Shown: positions 57,230 through 64,000 of the stretch, piece by piece
Position numbering within the stretch: position 1 is the stretch's first letter
Layout of the letters: each line of letters starts with the position of its first letter
Source of the DNA: Paenibacillus rhizophilus
Lineage (GTDB): Bacteria > Bacillota > Bacilli > Paenibacillales > Paenibacillaceae
NCBI RefSeq assembly: GCF_003854965.1
Contig: NZ_RQPI01000003.1
Span: 340,421-404,420, forward strand
DNA: 64,000 nucleotides
Direction: 5' to 3'
Position numbers and translations under genes: made by a program
Notes under the pieces: model-generated
What the model was told of the DNA's origin: nothing
The model's database searches: none
Seen by the model: the letters and a program-made list of their open reading frames with translations, nothing else

Positions 57230-58516
57230 ATGAAACCGGTGAAAGTAGGGTTGCTCGGGCTGGGAACGGTCGGTACGGGCGTGGTGCGCATCGTGCAGGG
57301 GAACCAGGAGGATTTGAGCAGCCAGGTCGGTTCGCCGATTTATATTGAACGTATTGCCGTTAAATCCGCAGATAAAGCGCGCTCGATCGAGATCGATCCG
57401 GCGAAGCTGACCACAGATCCGTGGGAGGTCATACGCGACCCGGAAATCGATGTCATTGTTGAGGTAATGGGTGGAGTCGAAAAGACCAGAGAATATCTTT
57501 TGGAGGCACTCGAGCGCGGTAAGCATATCGTTACGGCCAACAAGGATCTTATGGCGCTGCACGGCACCGAAATATTGGCCAAAGCGCAGGAGAAACAGTG
57601 CGATGTCTTCTATGAAGCCAGCGTGGCGGGGGGCATTCCGATTATCCGGACATTGATCGAAGGTTTTTCATCCGACCGGATCGTCAAAATCATGGGCATC
57701 GTCAACGGAACGACCAATTACATACTCACCAAAATGAGCCAGGAAGGCGCTTCATACGACGATGTGCTGAAAGAGGCGCAGCAGCTTGGCTATGCCGAAT
57801 CCGATCCGACTTCGGATGTGGAGGGACTTGACGCCGCCCGCAAAATGTCGATTCTCGGTACGCTTGGCTTCCGCACCAACGTTGAGCTGCAGGATGTGTG
57901 CGTAAGCGGGATTTCCGGCGTAAGCAAAGAGGATATTCAATTTGCCAAACGTCTCGGATACGAAATGAAGCTGCTGGGCATTGCCGAGAGCCAAAATGAT
58001 GAATTCAACATCAGTGTTCAGCCGACCATGATTCGCGCGAGCCACCCTATTGCATCAGTCAATGGCGTTTACAATGCGGTTTATGTCTATGGCGAAGCGG
58101 TTGGGGAGACGATGTTCTACGGAGCGGGAGCCGGAGAAATGCCGACGGCAACCTCTGTCGTGGCCGACCTGGTGGCGGTGATCAAGAATTTGAAGCTGGG
58201 CGTCAATGGCCTGAAACAGATTGTTCCCTACAAGCAGAAGAAGCTGAAGAGCGACGACGATATTTACTTTAAAAACTTTCTGCTGCTCCATGTGGACGAC
58301 AAGGCGGGAGTGCTTGCTAAAATCACCCAGGTGTTCGCCGAATGCGACGTCAGCCTTGATTCTGTCGTGCAGCAGGCTAATCCGAACAACCCGAATGCCG
58401 AAATCATTATCGTTACGCACGATGCCAGCAAAGCCAGCATGAACAAGGTTCTCCGCCGTTTCGAGGAACTTGAGGTCATTCGCCGCGTGAAGAGCCATTA
58501 CCGTGTCGAGGGCTAA
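57230..58516 (+). CDS. hom: homoserine dehydrogenase
   Basis: Hom reduces aspartate semialdehyde to homoserine for threonine and methionine. The NAD motif is VGLLGLGTVGTGVV; VNGTTNYILTKMSQEG and ESDPTSDVEGLDAARK are active-site signatures. A C-terminal ACT domain from about residue 345 (NFLLLHVDDKAGVLAKITQVFAECDVSLDSVVQQ) suggests feedback control by threonine. Length is 428 residues. The internal ATG after AAGGGGG is used; the open frame reaches back to the pheB stop but lacks homology there. Confidence 0.96.
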   Translation: MKPVKVGLLGLGTVGTGVVRIVQGNQEDLSSQVGSPIYIERIAVKSADKARSIEIDPAKLTTDPWEVIRDPEIDVIVEVMGGVEKTREYLLEALERGKHIVTANKDLMALHGTEILAKAQEKQCDVFYEASVAGGIPIIRTLIEGFSSDRIVKIMGIVNGTTNYILTKMSQEGASYDDVLKEAQQLGYAESDPTSDVEGLDAARKMSILGTLGFRTNVELQDVCVSGISGVSKEDIQFAKRLGYEMKLLGIAESQNDEFNISVQPTMIRASHPIASVNGVYNAVYVYGEAVGETMFYGAGAGEMPTATSVVADLVAVIKNLKLGVNGLKQIVPYKQKKLKSDDDIYFKNFLLLHVDDKAGVLAKITQVFAECDVSLDSVVQQANPNNPNAEIIIVTHDASKASMNKVLRRFEELEVIRRVKSHYRVEG

Positions 58517-58562
58517 AGCAAACCGCCGGAAAGGCAATTATCTTTAAAGGAGAACATGGCTT

Positions 58563-58658
58563 GTGAGATATTTCATATTGAAGGATAATATAGAGAAGCT
58601 TCCCATGATTTTTATTCAAGGCCTTATGGCTGCCAAAGGGCGGTGCAGACATGAGTAA
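58563..58658 (+). CDS. possible small leader ORF overlapping thrB
   Basis: A 31-codon frame starts with GTG 10 bases after a strong AAAGGAG, reads MRYFILKDNIEKLPMIFIQG in its first part and ends inside the thrB start region (eight-base overlap). I do not recognise the peptide. The strong ribosome site has no other good partner, since the nearby ATG is only three bases away and gives ten codons. It may be a coupling leader for thrB or a true micropeptide. Confidence 0.35.
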   Translation: MRYFILKDNIEKLPMIFIQGLMAAKGRCRHE

Positions 58659-59631
58659 CGTTCGGAAGGTAAGGGTAAAAGTTCCTGCCAGCACCGCCAA
58701 TCTGGGGCCGGGATTCGATACGCTCGGGATGGCGCTGTCGCTGTACGCCTGGATCGAAATGGGAGAAGCGGAGCAGACCGAGTTTCACCTTTACGGCGAT
58801 GAGATGAAGGAAGTGGCCCGGGATAAAAGCAACCTGATTTACAAAGTCGCGCAGATGGTGTTCGACGAGGCGGGCGTATCCGTCCCCGAACTGGAAATAT
58901 CAATGTATTCCGAGATCCCGCTCACACGCGGACTCGGCAGCAGCGCCTCCGCCATTATCGGCGGCATGGTTGCGGCCAATGCGCTGATCGGTTCCCCTCT
59001 GAGCCATGAGCGGATCTTCGATATGGCTACGGCGCAGGAGAAGCATCCCGATAACGTCGGCGCTTCCCTGTTCGGCGGGATTATCGCCGCCGCCTGGGAT
59101 GGCAGCCATGCCGACGTAATCCGCATCGAACCGCCAGATGATCTGGAGACCCTCGTCGTCATACCCGAGTTCGAGCTGGCGACGTCCAAAGCGCGGGAAG
59201 TGCTCCCGTCCAGCGTGACTGTCGCCGATGCCGTATACAATATCAGCCGATCTTCGCTGCTGACGGGAGCACTTGCCAGCGGGCGCCTCGATCTGATCGG
59301 GGCAGCAATGCGGGATCGCCTGCACCAGCCGTACCGGGCCGCTCTGGTTCCCGGCATGGAAGCCGTTCTGGCCGAAGCGACGCGGCACGGCGCCCTCGGC
59401 ATCGCTTTAAGCGGCGCCGGCCCGACGCTGATTGCGTTTGTGGATGGGCGGGAGTCGCGAAAGAGCGAACTGGAAGCCTTTCTGACAGAAACTATGCGTA
59501 AACATGGCATTGAAGCGCGTACTCGCTGGCTTCTGCCGTGCCGAATTGGGGCGCTTGCGGAGTCTGTGGACGAAAATGGGATGCAAAGTCAATCATTTTT
59601 GGATATGATAAAAGGAGAAGTACGGTCATGA
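58651..59631 (+). CDS. thrB: homoserine kinase
   Basis: ThrB phosphorylates homoserine. It is a GHMP kinase: VKVPASTANLGPGFDTLGMAL at the N-terminus, the ATP loop IPLTRGLGSSASAIIGGMVAANAL, EKHPDNVGASLFGG and ALSGAGPTLIAF near the C-terminus. Length is 326 residues. A GGGCGG sequence lies before the ATG, a weak ribosome site, so coupling to the small upstream frame is possible. It overlaps pheA by an ATGA. thrC is not nearby. Confidence 0.95.
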   Translation: MSNVRKVRVKVPASTANLGPGFDTLGMALSLYAWIEMGEAEQTEFHLYGDEMKEVARDKSNLIYKVAQMVFDEAGVSVPELEISMYSEIPLTRGLGSSASAIIGGMVAANALIGSPLSHERIFDMATAQEKHPDNVGASLFGGIIAAAWDGSHADVIRIEPPDDLETLVVIPEFELATSKAREVLPSSVTVADAVYNISRSSLLTGALASGRLDLIGAAMRDRLHQPYRAALVPGMEAVLAEATRHGALGIALSGAGPTLIAFVDGRESRKSELEAFLTETMRKHGIEARTRWLLPCRIGALAESVDENGMQSQSFLDMIKGEVRS

Positions 59632-60515
59632 AATCAATAGCGGTGCTGCCGCAGGGAACGACCTCTCATGAAGCTTTGCTGTATCTAATGAAAGGGGAGC
59701 CCTGCCGGCCTGTGTTCTATAAGCTTATTTCCGACGTGTTTCTGGCCACAGCCAAAGGAGAGACCGATTACAGCGTCATTCCGGTCGAGAATACGATTGA
59801 AGGCTCGGTAAGCCTGCACATGGACTGGCTTATTCATGAAGTGGATCTGCCGATGCAGGCCGAATGGATTTATCCTTCCGTGCAGAACCTGATCGCTAAC
59901 CCCGGTGAGTTTGCGGACGGAAAAGGCGGTGTCGATTACTCGGGCATCGTAAAAATCCTTTCCCATCCGGTCGCAATGGCCCAGTGCGGCCATTTTATCC
60001 GCAGCCATGCCCCGTCAGCCGAACTTGAAACCGTGGGCAGCACCTCGGAAGCTGTGGAAATCGTCAAGAACAATCCCGGCAAAGGCTGGGCGGCAATCGG
60101 CATTGAGCTTGGTGCGAAGACTTTTGGACTAGAGATTATCGCAAGCAAAATTACCGATCATCACAACAATTTTACCCGTTTTGTGCTGGCGGGACCCGGG
60201 AAGCTTGATATCCCCCGTGTAAGCACCGGCAGCAAGACCAGCGTGCTGGTCACCCTGCCGGAGGATTTTCCGGGGGCGCTCCATCAGGTTCTTTCAGCCT
60301 TTGCTTGGCGCAAACTGAATTTGTCGCGGATTGAATCACGGCCTACGAAGAAGAAGCTGGGTACCTACTATTTTTATATCGATGTGCTCGAACCGTTGGA
60401 ATCGGTCCTCCTGCCTGCCGCTATTGAGGAAATCAAAGCTTTGGGCTGCCAGGTCCGAATTCTGGGCTCGTATCCCACATACACCTATGAGGAAGAGAAA
60501 GCGGAGGTGCAGTAA
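59628..60515 (+). CDS. pheA: prephenate dehydratase
   Basis: PheA converts prephenate to phenylpyruvate in phenylalanine synthesis. The first 185 or so residues are the catalytic domain (SIAVLPQGTTSHEAL, YSVIPVENTIEGSVSLHMDWL, ITDHHNNFTRFVLAG with the T-R-F motif). A C-terminal ACT domain (TSVLVTLPEDFPGALHQVLSAFAWRKLNLSRIESRPTKKKL) holds the ESRP phenylalanine-binding motif. Length is 295 residues. AAAGGAG precedes the ATG, which overlaps the thrB stop. There is no chorismate mutase domain. Confidence 0.96.
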   Translation: MKSIAVLPQGTTSHEALLYLMKGEPCRPVFYKLISDVFLATAKGETDYSVIPVENTIEGSVSLHMDWLIHEVDLPMQAEWIYPSVQNLIANPGEFADGKGGVDYSGIVKILSHPVAMAQCGHFIRSHAPSAELETVGSTSEAVEIVKNNPGKGWAAIGIELGAKTFGLEIIASKITDHHNNFTRFVLAGPGKLDIPRVSTGSKTSVLVTLPEDFPGALHQVLSAFAWRKLNLSRIESRPTKKKLGTYYFYIDVLEPLESVLLPAAIEEIKALGCQVRILGSYPTYTYEEEKAEVQ

Positions 60516-60519
60516 GTTC

Positions 60520-61404
60520 ATGTCTGAGCAGTTGATTTATCTTAATGGAGAATATGTAACGAAGGAAAACGCCATGGTATCCGTTTTTGACCACGGCTTT
60601 CTGTATGGCGACGGTATTTTTGAAGGTATCCGTATTTATAACGGCAATATTTTCAAATGCAAGGAGCATCTGGACAGGCTGTACGATTCGGCCAAATCCA
60701 TCATGCTCGACATCCCGCTGACTTATGATGAAATGCTGGAAGCGATGGCGGAGACGATCCGCCGCAATGATATGCGCAACGGCTACATCCGTCTTATCGT
60801 TTCCCGCGGTGCGGGCAACCTCGGACTGGATCCCCGCCGCTGCCCCAAAGCCAGCGTAATTATCATCGTGGAGCAACTGGCCATTTACCCGGAGGAGGCT
60901 TATCTGAACGGTCTTCGCGCCGTTTCCGTTTCCCAGCGCCGCAATATTCCGGATGCGCTAAATCCGAAGATCAAATCGCTTAACTATCTGAACAACATTC
61001 TGGTCAAAATCCAGTCCAACCTCGCGGAAGCCGATGAGGCGATCATGCTGAACGCACAGGGGTATGTAACCGAAGGCTCCGGCGACAATATTTTCATCAT
61101 CAAAAAAGGCGTTGTCTACACGCCGCCTTGCTACCTTGGCGCTCTCGAAGGCATTACGCGTCTTGCCATTATCGAGTTGTGCGAGAAGCTCGGCATCAAG
61201 CTGAAGGAAGAGCCTTTCACGATGCATGATATTTATATTGCGGATGAGGTGTTCTTCACCGGTACAGCGGCAGAGGTTATCGCGGCCCGCGAGATCGACG
61301 GACGGATTATTGGCGAAGGCCATGCCGGTCCGATCACGCTGAAGCTGCTTGAGGAATTCCGGAGCATTGTGGACAAAGATGGCTATAAGGTGTGGCAGTC
61401 CTAA
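60520..61404 (+). CDS. ilvE: branched-chain amino acid aminotransferase
   Basis: A class IV PLP aminotransferase that forms valine, leucine and isoleucine from their keto acids. It starts LIYLNGEYVTKENAMVSVFDHGFLYGDGIFEGIRIYNG. The PLP lysine is in NPKIKSLNYLNNILVK, and EGSGDNIFIIK and FFTGTAAEVIAAREIDGR follow. Length is 294 residues. The gap to pheA is only 4 bases and GGAGGTGCAG lies upstream. D-amino-acid aminotransferase is the alternative class IV call; the G-D-G-x-F-E-G-I-R and FTGTAAEV patterns favour IlvE. Confidence 0.93.
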   Translation: MSEQLIYLNGEYVTKENAMVSVFDHGFLYGDGIFEGIRIYNGNIFKCKEHLDRLYDSAKSIMLDIPLTYDEMLEAMAETIRRNDMRNGYIRLIVSRGAGNLGLDPRRCPKASVIIIVEQLAIYPEEAYLNGLRAVSVSQRRNIPDALNPKIKSLNYLNNILVKIQSNLAEADEAIMLNAQGYVTEGSGDNIFIIKKGVVYTPPCYLGALEGITRLAIIELCEKLGIKLKEEPFTMHDIYIADEVFFTGTAAEVIAAREIDGRIIGEGHAGPITLKLLEEFRSIVDKDGYKVWQS

Positions 61405-61425
61405 GTTTTTGAATATCAAACGACC

Positions 61426-61474
61426 AATCCTTTGATGCGCATGCACTCATGCCGCATGAAAGGATTTTTTTTGC
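61426..61474 (+). terminator. intrinsic terminator after ilvE
   Basis: AATCCTTTGATGCG pairs with CCGCATGAAAGGATT, ending in eight T. It closes the pheB-ilvE transcript. Confidence 0.9.
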
Positions 61475-61555
61475 TTCTGGGATGTCAATCGCCCATGGGC
61501 TGCATAAGATGTAGTAACGATGGAGGCGGCTCTACCGCAAATCACTGCGTCAGAA

Positions 61556-61594
61556 GAAACGGATTTCCGTCCTCTTAAGAGGCGGCACCGTTTC
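61556..61594. repeat. nested inverted repeat in the safA leader
   Basis: Outer arms GAAACGG / CCGTTTC enclose CCGTCCTCTT / AAGAGGCGG, giving a stem of about 16 pairs with small bulges. No T-tract follows, so it is more likely a leader structure or operator than a terminator. Confidence 0.45.
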
Positions 61595-61690
61595 TCGCAG
61601 AAATATAAGACCTTGAGTAAGCTCGACGCTTATGCATTCTTATATTTCGAAAAAGCATTGCTCCACAAAACGTTAGGAGGTTATATTTGC

Positions 61691-63175
61691 GTGAAAATAC
61701 ACATTGTCAAGCAAGGCGATACGCTCTATGAATTATCGAAAAAGTATGGGGTGCCGCTGGATAAAGTGATTGAAGCCAATCCGCAAATTGCAAATCCCGA
61801 AGTTCTTGCTATCGGAGACAAGGTGAAAATCCCTTCAGTTCCCGTTCCCGTACCGGACGGCGGCGAGCTGTTCCACAAACACACGGTCATGCAGGGAGAC
61901 ACCTTGTGGAAACTGTCAAAGGCATGGGGGATTCAACTCAAGGATATCATCCAGGCCAATCCCCAGCTCAAGAATCCCGATATGCTTAAAATAGGAGATA
62001 TCGTCAACATTCCGAAAAAAGGGGCAGCTCCGATGGCACAGCAGCAAATGCAACATGAAACGTCGGTCATTTCTGACAAAACCACCCCCGGCGGAAAAGC
62101 CTATACCGGTCCCATTGAAAAAGAGAAACAGACAGCTCCCATAGCCCCGGTCGCTCCAGTTGCTCCGGCTCCGGTTGCCCCGGTACCTATTGAGATGCCC
62201 CCGGCGCCTGTGACACCGGTAAGCGAGACGATTCATACCGAATCGCAAAGCCTGTTCGTGCAGATTTCAGTTCCTGCTCAAGAAGCTGTCTCTTGCCCGC
62301 CGATGCCCGAGCCTCCTAAAGATTATTGCACCTGCGAACCTATAACTCCCTGCGAAAAATCTTATGGTTACCCGGGGATAACGGAAAATCCATACTATAA
62401 CGACTGCCCGCCGACGTACCCGATGTATGAGGCCGTACAGCCAATGTCTTATGCGCCATGTGAAGTTCAGCCCGCTGCGTATATGCCTGAAATGCAGGCT
62501 CCTTATAGCTATCCGGGCCCGGTTTATCCTGTCGCCAATATGGCGGCGCCGTGCTATCCGGGAGTCATGCCGGGCTATGCCACAGAGATGCCCGCCGCCG
62601 ATTTCAATCCCTATCCCGAACATCCGGCCTATACCTCACCTCAGTACGGGGGTCAGCCGACAATGCTCCCTTGGCCTTCCTGCGGATGCGGAGGTCCTTC
62701 AGGAATGCAGCCGTATCAGAGTGGCTATGAGGCACCGGTATATGGCGCTATGCCTGTTTATACGAGCGAAGCCCAAAGCTTTCCTTGTGGTATGGTGTTT
62801 CCTGAACCTTACATGGCGCCGTCATACCCGGCTGGAACTTATGGCTCTCCCGTAATGTCGGGCATCCCGCCGGTTCCGGAATATCCGGGCAAAGAGGATT
62901 GGGCCTATTTGAACCGAATCCCGGGTGAGACGCAGGTGGATGCCGGCGCAGGAGAATCGTCGTTGCAGGAGGAGCGGAATACCGCTAATCTGTCCGCAGT
63001 CCAGAATGCCACCCAAGGAGAGGCCAAAGCTGCTTCCGCGACTTCCACGGCCAAAGTCAAAACATCAAGCCGGCGCGGCAAAGAGGTCAAACAGAGTGGC
63101 ACCACTAAACAGCAGAGTACAGGTAAAAGCAGAGGGACGACGAAAAAACGCCGGAATCCCTGGATTTCCGATTAA
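61691..63175 (+). CDS. safA: SafA-like spore coat assembly protein with two LysM domains
   Basis: Two LysM domains sit at residues 2-48 (IHIVKQGDTLYELSKKYGV) and about 64-112 (HTVMQGDTLWKLSKAWGI). An Ala/Pro/Val-rich hinge (APVAPVAPAPVAPVP) follows, then a long Tyr/Pro/Met/Cys-rich region to about residue 400 (CEPITPCEKSYGYPGI, PSCGCGGPSG). The tail is Lys/Ser/Thr-rich and basic. SafA anchors coat to cortex and is recruited by SpoVID, encoded at 22 kb. The GTG start is taken because AGGAGG lies 10 bases upstream; the longer frame upstream crosses the leader repeat and shows no homology. Length 494 residues exceeds B. subtilis SafA. Confidence 0.85.
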   Translation: MKIHIVKQGDTLYELSKKYGVPLDKVIEANPQIANPEVLAIGDKVKIPSVPVPVPDGGELFHKHTVMQGDTLWKLSKAWGIQLKDIIQANPQLKNPDMLKIGDIVNIPKKGAAPMAQQQMQHETSVISDKTTPGGKAYTGPIEKEKQTAPIAPVAPVAPAPVAPVPIEMPPAPVTPVSETIHTESQSLFVQISVPAQEAVSCPPMPEPPKDYCTCEPITPCEKSYGYPGITENPYYNDCPPTYPMYEAVQPMSYAPCEVQPAAYMPEMQAPYSYPGPVYPVANMAAPCYPGVMPGYATEMPAADFNPYPEHPAYTSPQYGGQPTMLPWPSCGCGGPSGMQPYQSGYEAPVYGAMPVYTSEAQSFPCGMVFPEPYMAPSYPAGTYGSPVMSGIPPVPEYPGKEDWAYLNRIPGETQVDAGAGESSLQEERNTANLSAVQNATQGEAKAASATSTAKVKTSSRRGKEVKQSGTTKQQSTGKSRGTTKKRRNPWISD

Positions 63176-63198
63176 GGAGATAGTATCATAGAATTTGC

Positions 63199-63241
63199 GC
63201 GTGCAGATCCGTATCTTCGGGTACAGTCTGCACGCTTTTCG
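63199..63241 (+). terminator. terminator after safA
   Basis: GCGTGCAGA pairs with TCTGCACGC around a 19-base loop, followed by TTTTCG. Confidence 0.75.
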
Positions 63242-63321
63242 TGTGCGTTTCCTTTACGGGACTTTAGGGCGAATTGAGAGTAAGGAAATGATACCAGCTC
63301 CAAATTGGTAAATTTTACGGG

Positions 63322-63350
63322 TTGTTAATCTTGCCGGGACATGTTATATT
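63322..63350 (+). promoter_or_regulatory. rRNA operon promoter P1
   Basis: TTGTTA and TATATT are spaced by 17 bases, about 300 bases before mature 16S rRNA. Confidence 0.6.
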
Positions 63351-63448
63351 ATAAATCCAGTCGCTGATGCAGCTGTTTAACAACAATTTTTTAATAGGGA
63401 AAAAGAGAGTCTTAATATAAAGACGCTGACGCTATTGAAAGAAAGTTG

Positions 63449-63477
63449 TTGCAATCGGTCGAAAAAAGTGATATGAT
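63449..63477 (+). promoter_or_regulatory. rRNA operon promoter P2
   Basis: TTGCAA and TATGAT are spaced by 17 bases. A leader with TTTGAAAACTGAACAAC (an rrn antitermination-like segment) and small hairpins such as GAGAATGCAAATTCTC follows. Confidence 0.65.
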
Positions 63478-63648
63478 AAAGATCCGGTTGAGAAATGCTC
63501 ATCCGCACTGAAGATTTAAAGTGATAAAGTTTGATCTTTGAAAACTGAACAACGAGTGAGTGGGAATTCGCTTCTGGCGAGTTCCAAAATGAAGAGAATG
63601 CAAATTCTCGTCAGATGTTTCAAAATGAGCGAATCGCTCTTTCAATAC

Positions 63649-64000
63649 TTTATTGGAGAGTTTGATCCTGGCTCAGGACGAACGCTGGCGGCGTGCCTAA
63701 TACATGCAAGTCGAGCGGAGTCATCATGAGAGCTTGCTCTCAAGATGACTTAGCGGCGGACGGGTGAGTAACACGTAGGCAACCTGCCCCTTGGACTGGG
63801 ATAACTACCGGAAACGGTAGCTAATACCGGATAAGACCTTCTGGTGCATACCGGAAGGCGGAAAGGCGGAGCAATCTGCTACCAGGGGATGGGCCTGCGG
63901 CGCATTAGCTAGTTGGTGGGGTAACGGCTCACCAAGGCGACGATGCGTAGCCGACCTGAGAGGGTGAACGGCCACACTGGGACTGAGACACGGCCCAGAC
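63649..64000 (+). rRNA. rrs: 16S ribosomal RNA, 5' part
   Basis: The universal 5' segment GAGTTTGATCCTGGCTCAG and GGCGTGCCTAATACATGCAA are present, followed by GGCGGACGGGTGAGTAACAC and ending in the GACTGAGACACGGCCCAGAC helix. The first base is placed at TTTATTGGAGAG by analogy with the B. subtilis mature end. The gene runs off the window after about 352 bases. Confidence 0.98.

Noticed and set aside
58556..58588. Ten-codon frame at the ATG next to AAAGGAG before thrB.
   Set aside because: Spacing of three bases is too short for efficient initiation; the GTG frame 10 bases from the ribosome site is better.
63538..63729. 63-codon open frame across the 16S start.
   Set aside because: It runs through the rRNA leader and the conserved 16S 5' end, so it is not a gene.

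Overview
The window looks like a chromosomal segment of a Paenibacillus-like, endospore-forming Firmicute. Three things support this: the sporulation genes (spoVID, spoIIB, spoIVFA, spoIVFB, spo0B, safA), the Firmicute gene order hemA-X-C-D-B-L / spoVID / valS-folC / spoIIB-maf-radC-mreBCD-minCD-spoIVFAB-rplU-prp-rpmA-spo0B-obg-pheB, and the low-GC Gram-positive 5' end of a 16S rRNA gene at the right edge. A species cannot be named from what is visible.

Region 1 (1-7.3 kb) is strikingly AT-rich. It is the end of a surface polysaccharide locus: a partial Wzy-type polymerase, two family 2 glycosyltransferases, a GT11 fucosyltransferase-like enzyme, a Wzx flippase, UDP-galactopyranose mutase (glf) and a DUF4422 protein. 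It ends in a decayed rmlA copy (about 6843-7074). Composition switches abruptly to GC-rich at rmlB, which is followed by a YdcF-family membrane protein. This fits a horizontally exchanged cassette abutting the core chromosome.

Region 2 (9-21 kb) is the tetrapyrrole cluster: hemA, hemX, a Met8-type siroheme gene, hemC, a cobA-hemD fusion, hemB and hemL. Together they carry glutamyl-tRNA to uroporphyrinogen III and on to siroheme. It is interrupted by an SPL-like radical SAM gene preceded by a perfect Gram-positive LexA box, and by an aldo/keto reductase. It ends with an RluA-type pseudouridine synthase facing greA.

Region 3 (22-36 kb) has spoVID; a GntR/YtrA regulator plus DUF5808 membrane protein behind a 37-bp palindrome; a frameshifted nuclease-like gene; a T-box (specifier GUC, Val) controlling valS-folC; then murC, a GGDEF protein and a phosphodiesterase-family enzyme. 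Region 4 (36-42 kb) is accessory: a LysR regulator with a paired SMR transporter, a taurine/sulfonate-type ABC importer (permease, lipoprotein, ATPase) and an acetoin/diacetyl reductase.

Region 5 (42-56 kb) is the conserved shape, division and sporulation block ending in the L21/Prp/L27 ribosomal operon, spo0B and obg, with an RNase E/G-type enzyme inserted before rplU. Region 6 (56-63 kb) is amino acid biosynthesis (pheB, hom, thrB, pheA, ilvE) followed by the spore coat gene safA and the tandem promoters and 5' part of an rRNA operon.
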